NCBI GenBank assembly: GCA_934316845.1 | Contig: CAKRDZ010000007.1 | Location: forward strand, 34,851-98,850 | Direction: 5' to 3' | DNA length: 64,000 nt | Origin: an uncultured Eubacterium sp. | Lineage (GTDB): Bacteria > Bacillota > Clostridia > Lachnospirales > Lachnospiraceae | In this document: positions 1 to 8,009 of the stretch, in pieces | How the letters are laid out: every line of letters starts with the position of its first letter | How positions within the stretch are numbered: position 1 is the first letter of the stretch | Position numbers and translations under genes: made by a program | The notes under the pieces: generated by a model | The model's input: only the letters and a program-made list of their open reading frames with translations | Database searches by the model: none | What the model was told of the DNA's origin: nothing

Positions 1-1511
1 ATTATTTTATCGGAAATTACGGGCATGTTATGGGAGCGAAGATCGAATATAACATGCGGAAAGAAATTTTTGAACATTACCAGAAATTGTCATTTTCTTT
101 TTATGATAATCAGAAAGTGGGGCAGCTCATGTCCCGTATCACGAACGATCTGTTTGATATTACGGAATTGCTGCACCATGGTCCGGAAGATGTTGTCATT
201 TCCTTTATTAAATTTGCGGGGACACTGTCGATCCTTGCGTGGATGAACTGGCGGCTGGCGCTGGCGGCATTTGTTCTGATTCCGGTTATGTTTGTATATG
301 CATATATACTGAATAAGAAAATGAAGCGTGCGTTTAAGACAAACCGGGAAAAGGTGGCAGATATCAATGCCCGTATTGAGGATAATCTGTCAGGGATCCG
401 GGTGGTTAAATCCTTTGCCAATGAAGAGATTGAGCGGGAAAAATTTATGGAGGGCAACCGGGGATTTCTAGACAGCAAGAAAAACAGCTATTTTTATATG
501 GGACAGTATCATGCAGGACTGACCGCATTTATCACGATGATCACGGTAGTTGTTATCGTTGTGGGAGCGGTTCTGTTATCCAATGGTACGATGAATGCAC
601 CGGATCTCATCACGTTTTTGCTTTATATCAGCAATTTTACAGAGCCGGTACAAAAACTCATCAACTTTACGGAACAGTTTCAAAATGGAATCACCGGATA
701 TGAAAGGTTTCGTGAAATACTGGCAGTGGATCCGGAGATCAAAGAGTGTGAAGATCCGGTTGAGGCAAAAGATATCCGGGGAGAAGTGGTGTTTGACGAT
801 GTCGGCTTCCGGTATGAAGAAGGACAGGAAAAGGTGCTCAGTCATGTCAGTCTGAAAGTGGATGCGGGGGAATATGTCGCACTGGTTGGTACGTCGGGAG
901 CAGGAAAAACGACACTGTGCAGTCTGATCCCGCGGTTTTATGAGGTGACATTTGGAACCATTTATCTGGATGGAGTGGATGTGAGAAACTATACGCTTTC
1001 CAGTCTGCGAAAGAGTATTGGTGTTGTTCAGCAGGATGTCTATCTTTTTGCCGGGACGGTGCTTGATAACATCCGTTACGGAAGAGTGGATGCGACCCGG
1101 GAAGAAGTGATTCAGGCGGCGAAAGATGCCAATGCCCATGAATTTATCATGGGACTGCCGCAGGGGTATGATACCAATATCGGACAGCGGGGTGTGAAAC
1201 TTTCCGGAGGCCAGAAGCAGCGGCTTTCGATTGCAAGAGTATTTTTGAAAAACCCGCCGGTCTTGATCTTTGATGAGGCAACATCGGCACTGGATAATGA
1301 GAGTGAAAAAGTAGTCCAGGAATCTCTTGAGAAACTGGCTAAGAATCGTACGACGTTTGTTATCGCCCACCGGCTTTCCACGATCCGCAATGCGCAGAGA
1401 ATCCTCGTTTTGACGGACGAGGGCATCAGTGAGGAAGGCAGTCATGAACAGTTGATGAAAAAACAAGGCGTGTATTACAATTTGTACACATTATCGGGCA
1501 ATGAAGCGTAA
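1..1511 (+). CDS. ABC exporter, membrane domain fused to ATPase (5' end outside window)
   Basis: This is the C-terminal part of a half-size ABC exporter. The reading frame is open from the left edge, so the first transmembrane helices are missing. What remains is a six-helix-type membrane domain, including the coupling-helix phrase FYDNQKVGQLMSRITND, followed by a nucleotide-binding domain. That domain has Walker A GTSGAGKTT, signature LSGGQKQR, Walker B VLIFDEATSALD and the H-loop IAHRLS, in the usual order. Such proteins dimerise in the membrane and pump lipids, drugs or peptides outward. The substrate cannot be told from the sequence. The methionine at base 30 is internal. The gene stops about 20 bases before the promoter of the rimP operon and has no visible terminator. 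The family call is secure and the substrate unknown. Confidence 0.95.
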   Translation, partial: YFIGNYGHVMGAKIEYNMRKEIFEHYQKLSFSFYDNQKVGQLMSRITNDLFDITELLHHGPEDVVISFIKFAGTLSILAWMNWRLALAAFVLIPVMFVYAYILNKKMKRAFKTNREKVADINARIEDNLSGIRVVKSFANEEIEREKFMEGNRGFLDSKKNSYFYMGQYHAGLTAFITMITVVVIVVGAVLLSNGTMNAPDLITFLLYISNFTEPVQKLINFTEQFQNGITGYERFREILAVDPEIKECEDPVEAKDIRGEVVFDDVGFRYEEGQEKVLSHVSLKVDAGEYVALVGTSGAGKTTLCSLIPRFYEVTFGTIYLDGVDVRNYTLSSLRKSIGVVQQDVYLFAGTVLDNIRYGRVDATREEVIQAAKDANAHEFIMGLPQGYDTNIGQRGVKLSGGQKQRLSIARVFLKNPPVLIFDEATSALDNESEKVVQESLEKLAKNRTTFVIAHRLSTIRNAQRILVLTDEGISEEGSHEQLMKKQGVYYNLYTLSGNEA

Positions 1512-1530
1512 AAAGAGGTAGAAAAAGTGC

Positions 1531-1559
1531 TTGCATTTGGAAAAAATATGTGATATACT
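1531..1559 (+). promoter_or_regulatory. sigma-A promoter of the rimP-infB operon
   Basis: TTGCAT (1531-1536) and TATACT (1554-1559) are separated by exactly 17 bases. Transcription would start near 1566 and enter the hairpin leader of rimP. The match and spacing are seen directly; activity is inferred. Confidence 0.75.
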
Positions 1560-1582
1560 AAAAATGTTGTTATTGTATTAAG

Positions 1583-1606
1583 ATGAGTGGACGCGAGTCC
1601 ACTCAT
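1583..1606 (+). promoter_or_regulatory. rimP leader hairpin with GCGA tetraloop
   Basis: ATGAGTGGAC (1583-1592) and GTCCACTCAT (1597-1606) form a perfect 10-base-pair stem closed by a GCGA loop, a GNRA-type tetraloop. It lies between the promoter and the ribosome site of rimP, about 30 bases before the start codon. No U-run follows, so it is not a standard terminator. It is likely a transcript-stabilising or regulatory element at the 5' end of the operon mRNA. Confidence 0.7.
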
Positions 1607-1635
1607 TGTTGTTATGAGGAAATGAGGTATGTTTT

Positions 1636-2151
1636 TTGGGTAAACATCAGATGTATGAAAAGCGTACAGAAGAACTGATCACACCGATTTTAGAAGAAAA
1701 TCATTTCGAACTGGTCGATGTGGAATTTGTAAAAGAGGCCGGTTCCTGGCATCTTCGTGCATACATTGACAAAGAAGGCGGCATTACGATCGACGATCTG
1801 ACACTTGTCAATCATGCGCTGAGTGACAAGATGGATGCAGAGGACTTTATTGAGGAATCTTATATATTAGAAGTAAGTTCTCCGGGACTGCTCCGGCCAT
1901 TTAAAAAACCAAAGGATTATAAGAGAAATCTGGGAGAAGATGTAGAAGTCAAACTTTTTGCTCCGGTCACATTTGAACAAAAAGGGAAAAAGTATACAGA
2001 TAAAGAATTTATCGGCATTTTAAAATCTTATGAAGCACCGCAGGAAGATACGGTAAACGGTGGAAAGATCGTATTGGGATTTGATGGCGATGAAACATTA
2101 GAACTTGAGATTAAGGATATTGCATTGATTCGAAAATCAATTGACTTTTAA
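1636..2151 (+). CDS. rimP: Ribosome maturation factor RimP
   Basis: RimP assists assembly of the 30S ribosomal subunit in the cytoplasm. The 171-residue product matches the usual size for the family. It has the N-terminal alpha/beta domain (ELVDVEFVKEAGSWHLRAYID) and the diagnostic YILEVSSPGLLRPF phrase near residue 80, then an SH3-like C-terminal domain. The TTG at 1636 is chosen because the TGAGG at 1623-1627 lies 8 bases upstream; the next in-frame ATG (1651) is too far from it. It heads the conserved rimP-nusA-rnpM-ylxQ-infB-rbfA order, so it is very likely cotranscribed with those genes from the promoter at 1531. Confidence 0.95.
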   Translation: MGKHQMYEKRTEELITPILEENHFELVDVEFVKEAGSWHLRAYIDKEGGITIDDLTLVNHALSDKMDAEDFIEESYILEVSSPGLLRPFKKPKDYKRNLGEDVEVKLFAPVTFEQKGKKYTDKEFIGILKSYEAPQEDTVNGGKIVLGFDGDETLELEIKDIALIRKSIDF

Positions 2152-2174
2152 ATAATATTGGAGGTAAAGAAAAA

Positions 2175-3245
2175 ATGAGAGCGAAAAACAGTAAAACAAC
2201 AAACGGAAATCCGGAATTGATCGAGGCCTTGGAAGCCATTGCCAAAGAGAAGGATATCAGCAAAGATGTATTATTGGAAGCAATCCAGAACTCCCTTCTG
2301 GCAGCGTGTAAAGATCAGTTTGGAAAATCGGATAATGTTCGTGTGATCTTGGATGAGACGACAGGAGAATTTCATGTATATCAGGATAAGACCGTGGTTG
2401 AGGAAGTGCTGGATGATACACTTGAGATCGCATTGGCAGAAGCAGAAGCAAGATATGGTGTGACAGATCTGGGGGCGACTGTCAGCATCGAAGTGACGCC
2501 AAAGAACTTTGGACGTATTTCCGCACAGAAAGCAAAGCAGGTTGTTGTACAGAAAATTCGCGAAGAAGAGAGAAAGGTTTTGTATGATCAGTATTATACA
2601 AAAGAAAAAGATATTATCACAGGAACGGTTCAGCGTTATTCCAATGGAAACTATACGGTAAATATTGGGAAAATCGACACCGTTTTGACGGAGCAGGAAC
2701 AAGTAAAGACAGAGCGTTTTCGTTCTCATGAAAAAATCCGTGTTTACGTTACGGAAGTAAAAGATACGCCAAGAGGGCCAAGAATTGTGATCAGCCGTAC
2801 CCATCCGGAACTTGTAAAACGTCTGTTTGAAGCAGAAGTGGCAGAGATTCAGAGCGGTGTCGTTGAGATCAAGAGTGTATCCCGTGAAGCAGGTTCCCGT
2901 TCGAAGATCGCGGTTTACAGCCAGAATCCGGATGTAGATGCCGTAGGTGCCTGCGTGGGTATGAATGGTACCCGTGTCAATGCTGTAGTCAATGAACTCC
3001 GCGGCGAAAAGATTGATATCGTAGAGTGGAATGAAAATCCGGCCATCTTTATCGAGCATGCCCTCAGCCCATCCCGTGTCGTATCGGTTACCGTGGATAC
3101 TGAGGAAAAGAGTGCGATGGTAGTTGTACCGGATTATCAGTTGTCTCTGGCGATCGGTAAAGAAGGACAGAATGCAAGACTGGCAGCAAAACTGACCGGT
3201 TATAAAATAGATATTAAGAGTGAGACACAGAACCGGGAAGGATAA
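2175..3245 (+). CDS. nusA: Transcription termination/antitermination factor NusA
   Basis: NusA binds RNA polymerase and nascent RNA and modulates pausing, termination and antitermination. The 356-residue protein has the N-terminal polymerase-binding domain, an S1 domain starting near residue 135 (DIITGTVQRYSNGNYTVNIG) and two KH domains. The KH part includes DAVGACVGMNGTRV and the AIGKEGQNARLA loop near the C-terminus. It lacks the acidic C-terminal repeats found in proteobacterial NusA, which is normal for Firmicutes. A GGAGGT ribosome site sits 8 bases before ATG. It lies 23 bases after rimP in the same operon. Confidence 0.97.
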   Translation: MRAKNSKTTNGNPELIEALEAIAKEKDISKDVLLEAIQNSLLAACKDQFGKSDNVRVILDETTGEFHVYQDKTVVEEVLDDTLEIALAEAEARYGVTDLGATVSIEVTPKNFGRISAQKAKQVVVQKIREEERKVLYDQYYTKEKDIITGTVQRYSNGNYTVNIGKIDTVLTEQEQVKTERFRSHEKIRVYVTEVKDTPRGPRIVISRTHPELVKRLFEAEVAEIQSGVVEIKSVSREAGSRSKIAVYSQNPDVDAVGACVGMNGTRVNAVVNELRGEKIDIVEWNENPAIFIEHALSPSRVVSVTVDTEEKSAMVVVPDYQLSLAIGKEGQNARLAAKLTGYKIDIKSETQNREG

Positions 3246-3257
3246 GAGGTGGTTTTG

Positions 3258-3527
3258 TTGAAAGAAAAAAAGGTTCCAATGAGACAATGCGTCGGCTGCC
3301 GCGAAAGTAAGGAAAAAAAGCAGCTGATCCGTGTTGTGAAAAATGATCAGGAAATCACAATCGACCGCACCGGGAAGAAAAATGGACGCGGTGCCTATCT
3401 TTGTGACAATCCGGAATGTTTGAGGAAGGCCAGAAAAAATCATGGTTTGAGCCGGGCATTTCGAATGGAAGTAGACGAAGCAGTGTATGAAGAATTAGAA
3501 AGGCAGTTATTGAATGAGTCAAAATAG
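3258..3527 (+). CDS. rnpM: YlxR family protein (RNase P modulator RnpM)
   Basis: This is a small, basic, 89-residue YlxR-family protein. The family binds RNA, and the Bacillus member has been described as a modulator of RNase P. The hallmark motifs are visible: KKVPMRQCVGCRESKEK near the start, then GRGAYLC followed by a second cysteine (NPECL). The reading frame extends back to a GTG at 3249, but the AGAGGTGG ribosome site overlaps that codon. TTG at 3258, 8 bases downstream of GAGG, gives the usual MKEKKVPMRQC start. The 3' end overlaps ylxQ by 14 bases, which suggests translational coupling. Confidence 0.9.
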   Translation: MKEKKVPMRQCVGCRESKEKKQLIRVVKNDQEITIDRTGKKNGRGAYLCDNPECLRKARKNHGLSRAFRMEVDEAVYEELERQLLNESK

Positions 3528-3834
3528 AAGCAAAAGTTTAGGAACTCTGGGATTGGCGATGAAATCCGGAAATGTAGCAAGTGGAGAATTTCTTACGGAG
3601 CAGGCGATTCGTGCCGGCACGGCAAGGCTTGTGATCGTGGTGGAAGATGCCTCCGATAATACGAAAAAGAAATTTCGTAATTCCTGTTCGTATTATCAGG
3701 TTCCTTTAGCGATTCAATTTGACAAGGATACGCTTGGCAATGCGATCGGAAAAGAGTTCCGGGCTTCACTCGCAGTTCTTGATCAGGGATTTGCATTAGC
3801 AATTAGTAAAAATTTAGAATTGGAGGAAATGTAA
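3514..3834 (+). CDS. L7Ae/L30e family RNA-binding protein YlxQ
   Basis: This 106-residue protein belongs to the L7Ae/L30e/S12e/Gadd45 family that recognises kink-turn RNA. It shows the family pattern of an early glycine-rich LGLAMKSGNVASGE, a central RLVIVVEDASDNTKKK strand-helix, and a C-terminal hydrophobic strand (SLAVLDQGFA). In Firmicutes it sits between ylxR and infB, as here. The cellular target is not firmly known; a role in ribosome or RNase P biology is inferred from family and neighbours. The start overlaps the end of rnpM and the stop lies one base before the infB start. Confidence 0.9.
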   Translation: MSQNRSKSLGTLGLAMKSGNVASGEFLTEQAIRAGTARLVIVVEDASDNTKKKFRNSCSYYQVPLAIQFDKDTLGNAIGKEFRASLAVLDQGFALAISKNLELEEM

Positions 3835-3835
3835 T

Positions 3836-6616
3836 ATGGCAAAAATGAAGATATTCGAAATAGCAAGAAGTATTCAGGCAAAAAATAAAGAAATAAAAAG
3901 TGGCGATCTGGTAAAACTTTTAAATGAAAACGGCTTTGATGTCAAAGGGGCAAACAGTAATATTGAAGATAAAGAAATTGCTTTTTTGCTGCAGACATTC
4001 AATGATCCGAAGAAAGTAGAGAAAATACTGGCGTCGCAAAAAGCAGAAAGTTCCAAACCGGAAAAAGACAATGAAACAAAGGCAGAGAAAAAAGAACCGA
4101 AAGTTTCAAAAGAAGCAGTAACACCTGCAGAGCCGGCTAAGGAGCAAAAATCCACAATTGAGCAGGAAAAGAAACCGGAAGAAAAAGCAGAGCAGAAACC
4201 GGTTCCAAAAGAGGAGAAAAAGAAAGAGCAAAAAGAGGAGAATACAAAGAAAGTGCCTGAAACAGAACAAAAGAAAGAAATGCCAGAAAAGAAAAAGAAC
4301 GGAAATAACCAGTTCAATCCGAATTCCAATTCTAATGACCGCCGCCGCGATAACAACCGCGACAATAATAACCGTGGCGAGCGCGGTAATGACCGCAGAA
4401 ATAACCGCGATAACGGCAATCGGGATAATAACAACCGTGGTGGAAACAACGACCGTGGCAATAACCGTGGCGACCGCCGCCGCGATAACAACCGTGACAA
4501 CAATAACCGCGGCGAGCGCAGCAACGACCGCAATGGCAATAACCGCGGAGACCGCCGGCCGAACAATAATAATGACCGCCGGGGCGGTAATAATAACCGT
4601 GGTAATAACAACGGACGCGGTGGAAATAATAACCGCAACGGAGAAAAGGTGCTGGAACGTTTTGAAAAGGCGCAGAGCGGATTTGATGGAATCAAACAGG
4701 AACAGAAGAATTCCAGAAAACGCAATAAAAAGCCTGCTGATAAGGGCACATATAAGAAGTCAACCAAAGAAGAAATGAGCCGTATCCGGAGTAAAAAGGA
4801 TCCAAACCGTAAGGGTGCCTTTATTAAGCCGGAACCGGTAGTAAAAGAGCCGGAAGAGACAATCAAACAGATTACCATTCCGGAGAGCCTGACAATCCGT
4901 GAACTGGCAGACAAGATGAAGATGCCGGCGGCTGCTCTTGTGAAAAAATTGTTCCTGCAGGGTCAGGTTGTATCCCTGAATCAGGACATTACGTTTGAAG
5001 AGGCAGAAGAGATCGCGCTCGAATTTGATATTATTGCTGAAAAAGAAGAAAAGATCGATATGGTGGCAGAACTTCTGAAAGAAGAGGAAGAAGATGAAGC
5101 AGATCTTGTAAAACGTCCACCGGTTGTGTGCGTAATGGGACACGTAGATCATGGTAAAACTTCTCTTCTGGATGCCATCCGTGAAGCAAATGTTACTTCC
5201 CACGAGGCAGGAGGTATCACACAGCATATCGGTGCGTATGTAGTTGAGATCAATGGTGAAAAGATCACTTTCCTTGATACACCGGGACATGAGGCATTTA
5301 CGTCCATGCGTATGCGTGGAGCACAGTCAACGGATATTGCAATCCTTGTAGTAGCCGCAGACGACGGTGTTATGCCACAGACCGTCGAAGCGATCAACCA
5401 TGCGAAGGCTGCCGGCGTAGAGATCATCGTTGCCATCAACAAGATCGACAAAGAGGGCGCCAATATAGAACGAGTAAAACAGGAATTGGCAGAATATGAA
5501 CTGATTCCGGAAGACTGGGGCGGAAGCACTGTATTTGTACCGGTTTCAGCACATACCAAAGAGGGTATTGAACAGCTCCTTGAGATGATCGTACTTACTT
5601 CGGAAGTACTGGAATTAAAAGCAAATCCAAACCGTAAAGCGCGTGGTATCGTTATCGAGGCGCGTCTGGATAAAGGCCGCGGACCGGTGGCAACCGTATT
5701 GGTACAGAAAGGTACACTCCGCATCGGAGATCATGTGGCAGTCGGACCTGCTCACGGAAAAGTACGTGCCATGCTTGACCACACCGGAGAGCGCGTGAAA
5801 ACAGCAACGCCTTCTACACCTGTAGAAATCCTTGGATTAAGTGGTGCTCCGGATGCCGGTGAAATTTTTGTGGCTACTGAGAGCGATAAAGAAGCAAAAC
5901 AGATCTCGCAGGCATATATTGATCAGAGTAAGGATAAACTGCTGGAAGAGACAAAAGCCAAAAAACTTTCTCTGGATGGTCTGTTTAACCAGATCCAGGC
6001 AGGAAATGTCAAAGATCTGAACCTTATCATCAAAGCGGATGTACAGGGATCTGTCGAAGCAGTAAAACAGAGTTTGTTAAAACTTGGAAATGAAGAAGTG
6101 GCAGTCCGTGTGATCCATGGTGGGGTTGGTGCCATTACAGAGTCCGATGTATCGCTGGCAAGTGCATCCAATGCGATCATTATCGGATTTAATATCCGTC
6201 CGGACAATACCGCCAAAGAAGTGGCAGAACGTGAAAACGTCGATGTGCGTCTGTACCGTGTCATTTACGATGCAATCGAAGACATCGAGAATGCACTGAA
6301 AGGTATGCTTGAACCGATCTATGAAGAGCAGGTGATCGGACATGTGGAAGTACGCCAGACATTCAAGGCTTCCGGAGTGGGGACCATTGCCGGTTCCTAT
6401 GTTCTGGATGGTAAAGTACAGCGTGGATGCCGCTGCCGTGTATATCGAGGCGAGGATATGATCTTTGAAGGAGATCTTGCTTCCCTGAAACGTTTCAAAG
6501 ACGATGTCAAAGAAGTGGCGGCCGGATACGAATGTGGACTTGTATTCAGCAACTTCAACGATATCCAGATGGAAGACCGCGTAGAATGTTATATCATGGT
6601 AGAAGTGCCAAGATAG
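3836..6616 (+). CDS. infB: Translation initiation factor IF-2
   Basis: IF-2 is the GTPase that delivers fMet-tRNA to the 30S subunit and promotes subunit joining. The 926-residue protein has an N-terminal IF2_N-like helix, a Lys/Glu-rich coil, and a long Asn/Arg/Asp/Gly-rich tract at about residues 157-268. A second IF2_N domain (LTIRELADKMKMPAAALVK) follows, then the GTPase domain with GHVDHGKT near residue 437, DTPGHEAF and NKIDKEGA. Domains II, III and the fMet-tRNA-binding domain IV complete it. All GTPase motifs are intact. The low-complexity tract is unusually long and contains in-frame repeats. A GGAGG site precedes ATG, and the start is separated from ylxQ by one base. Confidence 0.98.
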   Translation: MAKMKIFEIARSIQAKNKEIKSGDLVKLLNENGFDVKGANSNIEDKEIAFLLQTFNDPKKVEKILASQKAESSKPEKDNETKAEKKEPKVSKEAVTPAEPAKEQKSTIEQEKKPEEKAEQKPVPKEEKKKEQKEENTKKVPETEQKKEMPEKKKNGNNQFNPNSNSNDRRRDNNRDNNNRGERGNDRRNNRDNGNRDNNNRGGNNDRGNNRGDRRRDNNRDNNNRGERSNDRNGNNRGDRRPNNNNDRRGGNNNRGNNNGRGGNNNRNGEKVLERFEKAQSGFDGIKQEQKNSRKRNKKPADKGTYKKSTKEEMSRIRSKKDPNRKGAFIKPEPVVKEPEETIKQITIPESLTIRELADKMKMPAAALVKKLFLQGQVVSLNQDITFEEAEEIALEFDIIAEKEEKIDMVAELLKEEEEDEADLVKRPPVVCVMGHVDHGKTSLLDAIREANVTSHEAGGITQHIGAYVVEINGEKITFLDTPGHEAFTSMRMRGAQSTDIAILVVAADDGVMPQTVEAINHAKAAGVEIIVAINKIDKEGANIERVKQELAEYELIPEDWGGSTVFVPVSAHTKEGIEQLLEMIVLTSEVLELKANPNRKARGIVIEARLDKGRGPVATVLVQKGTLRIGDHVAVGPAHGKVRAMLDHTGERVKTATPSTPVEILGLSGAPDAGEIFVATESDKEAKQISQAYIDQSKDKLLEETKAKKLSLDGLFNQIQAGNVKDLNLIIKADVQGSVEAVKQSLLKLGNEEVAVRVIHGGVGAITESDVSLASASNAIIIGFNIRPDNTAKEVAERENVDVRLYRVIYDAIEDIENALKGMLEPIYEEQVIGHVEVRQTFKASGVGTIAGSYVLDGKVQRGCRCRVYRGEDMIFEGDLASLKRFKDDVKEVAAGYECGLVFSNFNDIQMEDRVECYIMVEVPR
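4337..4531 (+). repeat. In-frame imperfect direct repeats in the disordered tract of infB
   Basis: A 60-base unit at 4337-4396 recurs at 4472-4531, offset by 135 bases (45 codons). Differences fall mainly at third codon positions. Each copy encodes a 20-residue block of Arg, Asp and Asn ending in RGERxNDR. The tract around it (about 4306-4640) is built from further NRG, DRR and NNN units. It is coding, not a CRISPR or mobile repeat. Confidence 0.8.
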
Positions 6617-6637
6617 AAAATAATAGATTGATGTAAA

Positions 6638-6673
6638 CACGAAAGTAACTGTGGCAACGCAGTTGCTTTCGTG
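6638..6673 (+). promoter_or_regulatory. Long hairpin in the infB-rbfA spacer
   Basis: CACGAAAGTAACTG (6638-6651) pairs with CAGTTGCTTTCGTG (6660-6673) over 14 base pairs, one of them a U-G wobble, with an 8-base loop. No U-run follows. The ribosome site of rbfA (AAAGGAG) begins three bases after the stem. It may be an RNase site, a stability element or a translational control element. Confidence 0.65.
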
Positions 6674-6689
6674 CTAAAGGAGAAAAGAC

Positions 6690-7052
6690 ATGAAAAAAAA
6701 CAGTGTTAAAAATATCCGTATCAACAGTGAAGTACAGCGTGAGATGAGCCAGATCATCCGCGAGGATATTAAAGATCCGCGCGTGCATCCGCTGACATCC
6801 GTTATGGCAGTGGAGGTTACTCCGGATTTGAAATTTGCCAAAATTTTTATCAGTGTATTCGGAAATGATGAAGAGAAGGAAAAAACGATGGAAGGCTTGA
6901 AAAAGAGCGCATCGTTTGCGCGTATGCAGTTAGCCAGACGCATGAATCTCCGAAATACACCGGAATTGACCTTTGTATTGGATGAATCCATCGAATACGG
7001 TGTCAATATGTCAAAGAAAATTGATGAAGTAAATCATAAGGAGTCAAAATGA
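6690..7052 (+). CDS. rbfA: Ribosome-binding factor A
   Basis: RbfA is a KH-fold protein that helps late 30S maturation and 16S rRNA processing, notably in the cold. The 120-residue product fits the family. It has SEVQREMSQIIREDIKDPRV near the start, the central FAKIFISVFG strand, and LRNTPELTFVLDESIEYG near the C-terminus. An AAAGGAG site precedes ATG. The stop overlaps the start of the downstream DHH gene by four bases (ATGA), which suggests coupling. A strong hairpin lies directly upstream of its ribosome site. Confidence 0.95.
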   Translation: MKKNSVKNIRINSEVQREMSQIIREDIKDPRVHPLTSVMAVEVTPDLKFAKIFISVFGNDEEKEKTMEGLKKSASFARMQLARRMNLRNTPELTFVLDESIEYGVNMSKKIDEVNHKESK

Positions 7053-7996
7053 AATTCTTAGAAAAGATAGAAAATGCAAATACGATTGCCATCGGCGGAC
7101 ACATACGTCCGGATGGCGACTGTGTAGGATCCTGTATGGGTCTTTTCGGGTATCTCTCCGATCATTATCCGGATAAAGAGGTAAGCGTGTATCTGGAGGA
7201 AATTCCGGAGGCATTTGATTATTTGAAGATCGAAGAGGCAATGTCAGAAAAAGCAGACCGGTATGATCTGTTTATTGCGCTGGACTGCGGTTCGATCGAT
7301 CGATTGGGCGAGGCGCAGAGTGTATTTGAAAAAGCTGCGGATACGATCTGTGTGGATCATCATATCAGCAATACCAACTTTGCAATGGAAAATATTGTAA
7401 AAGCCAAAGCGTCTTCTACGTGCGAGATCCTGTGTGAACTTCTTCCGATGGAAAGAATCGGAACGTTTAGTGCGACGGCTTTTTATACCGGAATCATCCA
7501 TGATACCGGTGTGTTTAAGCATTCCAATACATCAAAGAAGACGATGGAGACCGCGGGATGTCTGGTGGAAAAGGGAATCCCATTTGGAAAGATCGTCGAC
7601 GAAAGTTTTTATATGAAGACATACCGCCAGCTGCAGATCATGGGACGCTGTCTGTTGGAGAGCATCCGTGTCATGGACGGCAGATGTATCGTATCGGTCG
7701 TTACGAAGCAGATGATGGATTTTTATGAGGCAAAATCTTCGGATCTCGATGGGATCATTGACGAACTTCGGACGACACAGGGTGTTGAAGTGGCGGTTTT
7801 GCTGACAGAAAAGGAACCTTTGGAATTTAAAGTGAGTATGCGTTCCAATCAGATCGTGGATGTAAGTAAGATTGCGGTCTTCTTTGGCGGCGGTGGACAT
7901 GTAAGAGCTGCCGGCTGTACGATCAAAGGATCTTCCTACGATGTCATCAACAATCTTACCGAACATATTGAAAAACAGTTAAATCAGGAAAAATAA
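7049..7996 (+). CDS. nrnA: DHH-family phosphoesterase, NrnA-like oligoribonuclease / pAp phosphatase
   Basis: This is a cytoplasmic DHH/DHHA1 phosphoesterase of 315 residues. The metal-binding motifs are all present: GGHIRPDGDCVGS near residue 17, ALDCGS, the DHH triad in CVDHHISN, and the C-terminal substrate loop GGGGHVRAAGC. NrnA enzymes degrade RNA dinucleotides (nanoRNA), including pGpG from cyclic di-GMP breakdown, and dephosphorylate pAp. The exact substrate preference here is inferred. Its place between rbfA and truB is standard in Firmicutes. The start overlaps rbfA by four bases. Confidence 0.9.
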   Translation: MKFLEKIENANTIAIGGHIRPDGDCVGSCMGLFGYLSDHYPDKEVSVYLEEIPEAFDYLKIEEAMSEKADRYDLFIALDCGSIDRLGEAQSVFEKAADTICVDHHISNTNFAMENIVKAKASSTCEILCELLPMERIGTFSATAFYTGIIHDTGVFKHSNTSKKTMETAGCLVEKGIPFGKIVDESFYMKTYRQLQIMGRCLLESIRVMDGRCIVSVVTKQMMDFYEAKSSDLDGIIDELRTTQGVEVAVLLTEKEPLEFKVSMRSNQIVDVSKIAVFFGGGGHVRAAGCTIKGSSYDVINNLTEHIEKQLNQEK

Positions 7997-8009
7997 CGGA
8001 GGCAGATGC

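Noticed and set aside
1583..1606. Rho-independent terminator before rimP
   Set aside because: The stem is strong but no U-run follows; it lies inside the leader of the gene that follows.
2271..3443. A 390-codon leftward frame opposite nusA
   Set aside because: It is an antisense shadow of nusA and rnpM with no recognisable domain.
4306..4640. Repeat array resembling a CRISPR or satellite
   Set aside because: The units are in frame, vary at third positions, lack constant spacers and lie in infB.
4158..4778. A 206-codon + strand frame over the same tract, rich in Ala, Thr and Ile
   Set aside because: It is an out-of-frame shadow of infB without a plausible ribosome site or domain.
3874..4914. 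A 346-codon leftward frame rich in Leu, Arg and Ser
   Set aside because: It is the complement of the low-complexity tract in infB. The composition follows from the repeats, no ribosome site is suitable, and the opposite strand encodes a clear IF-2.
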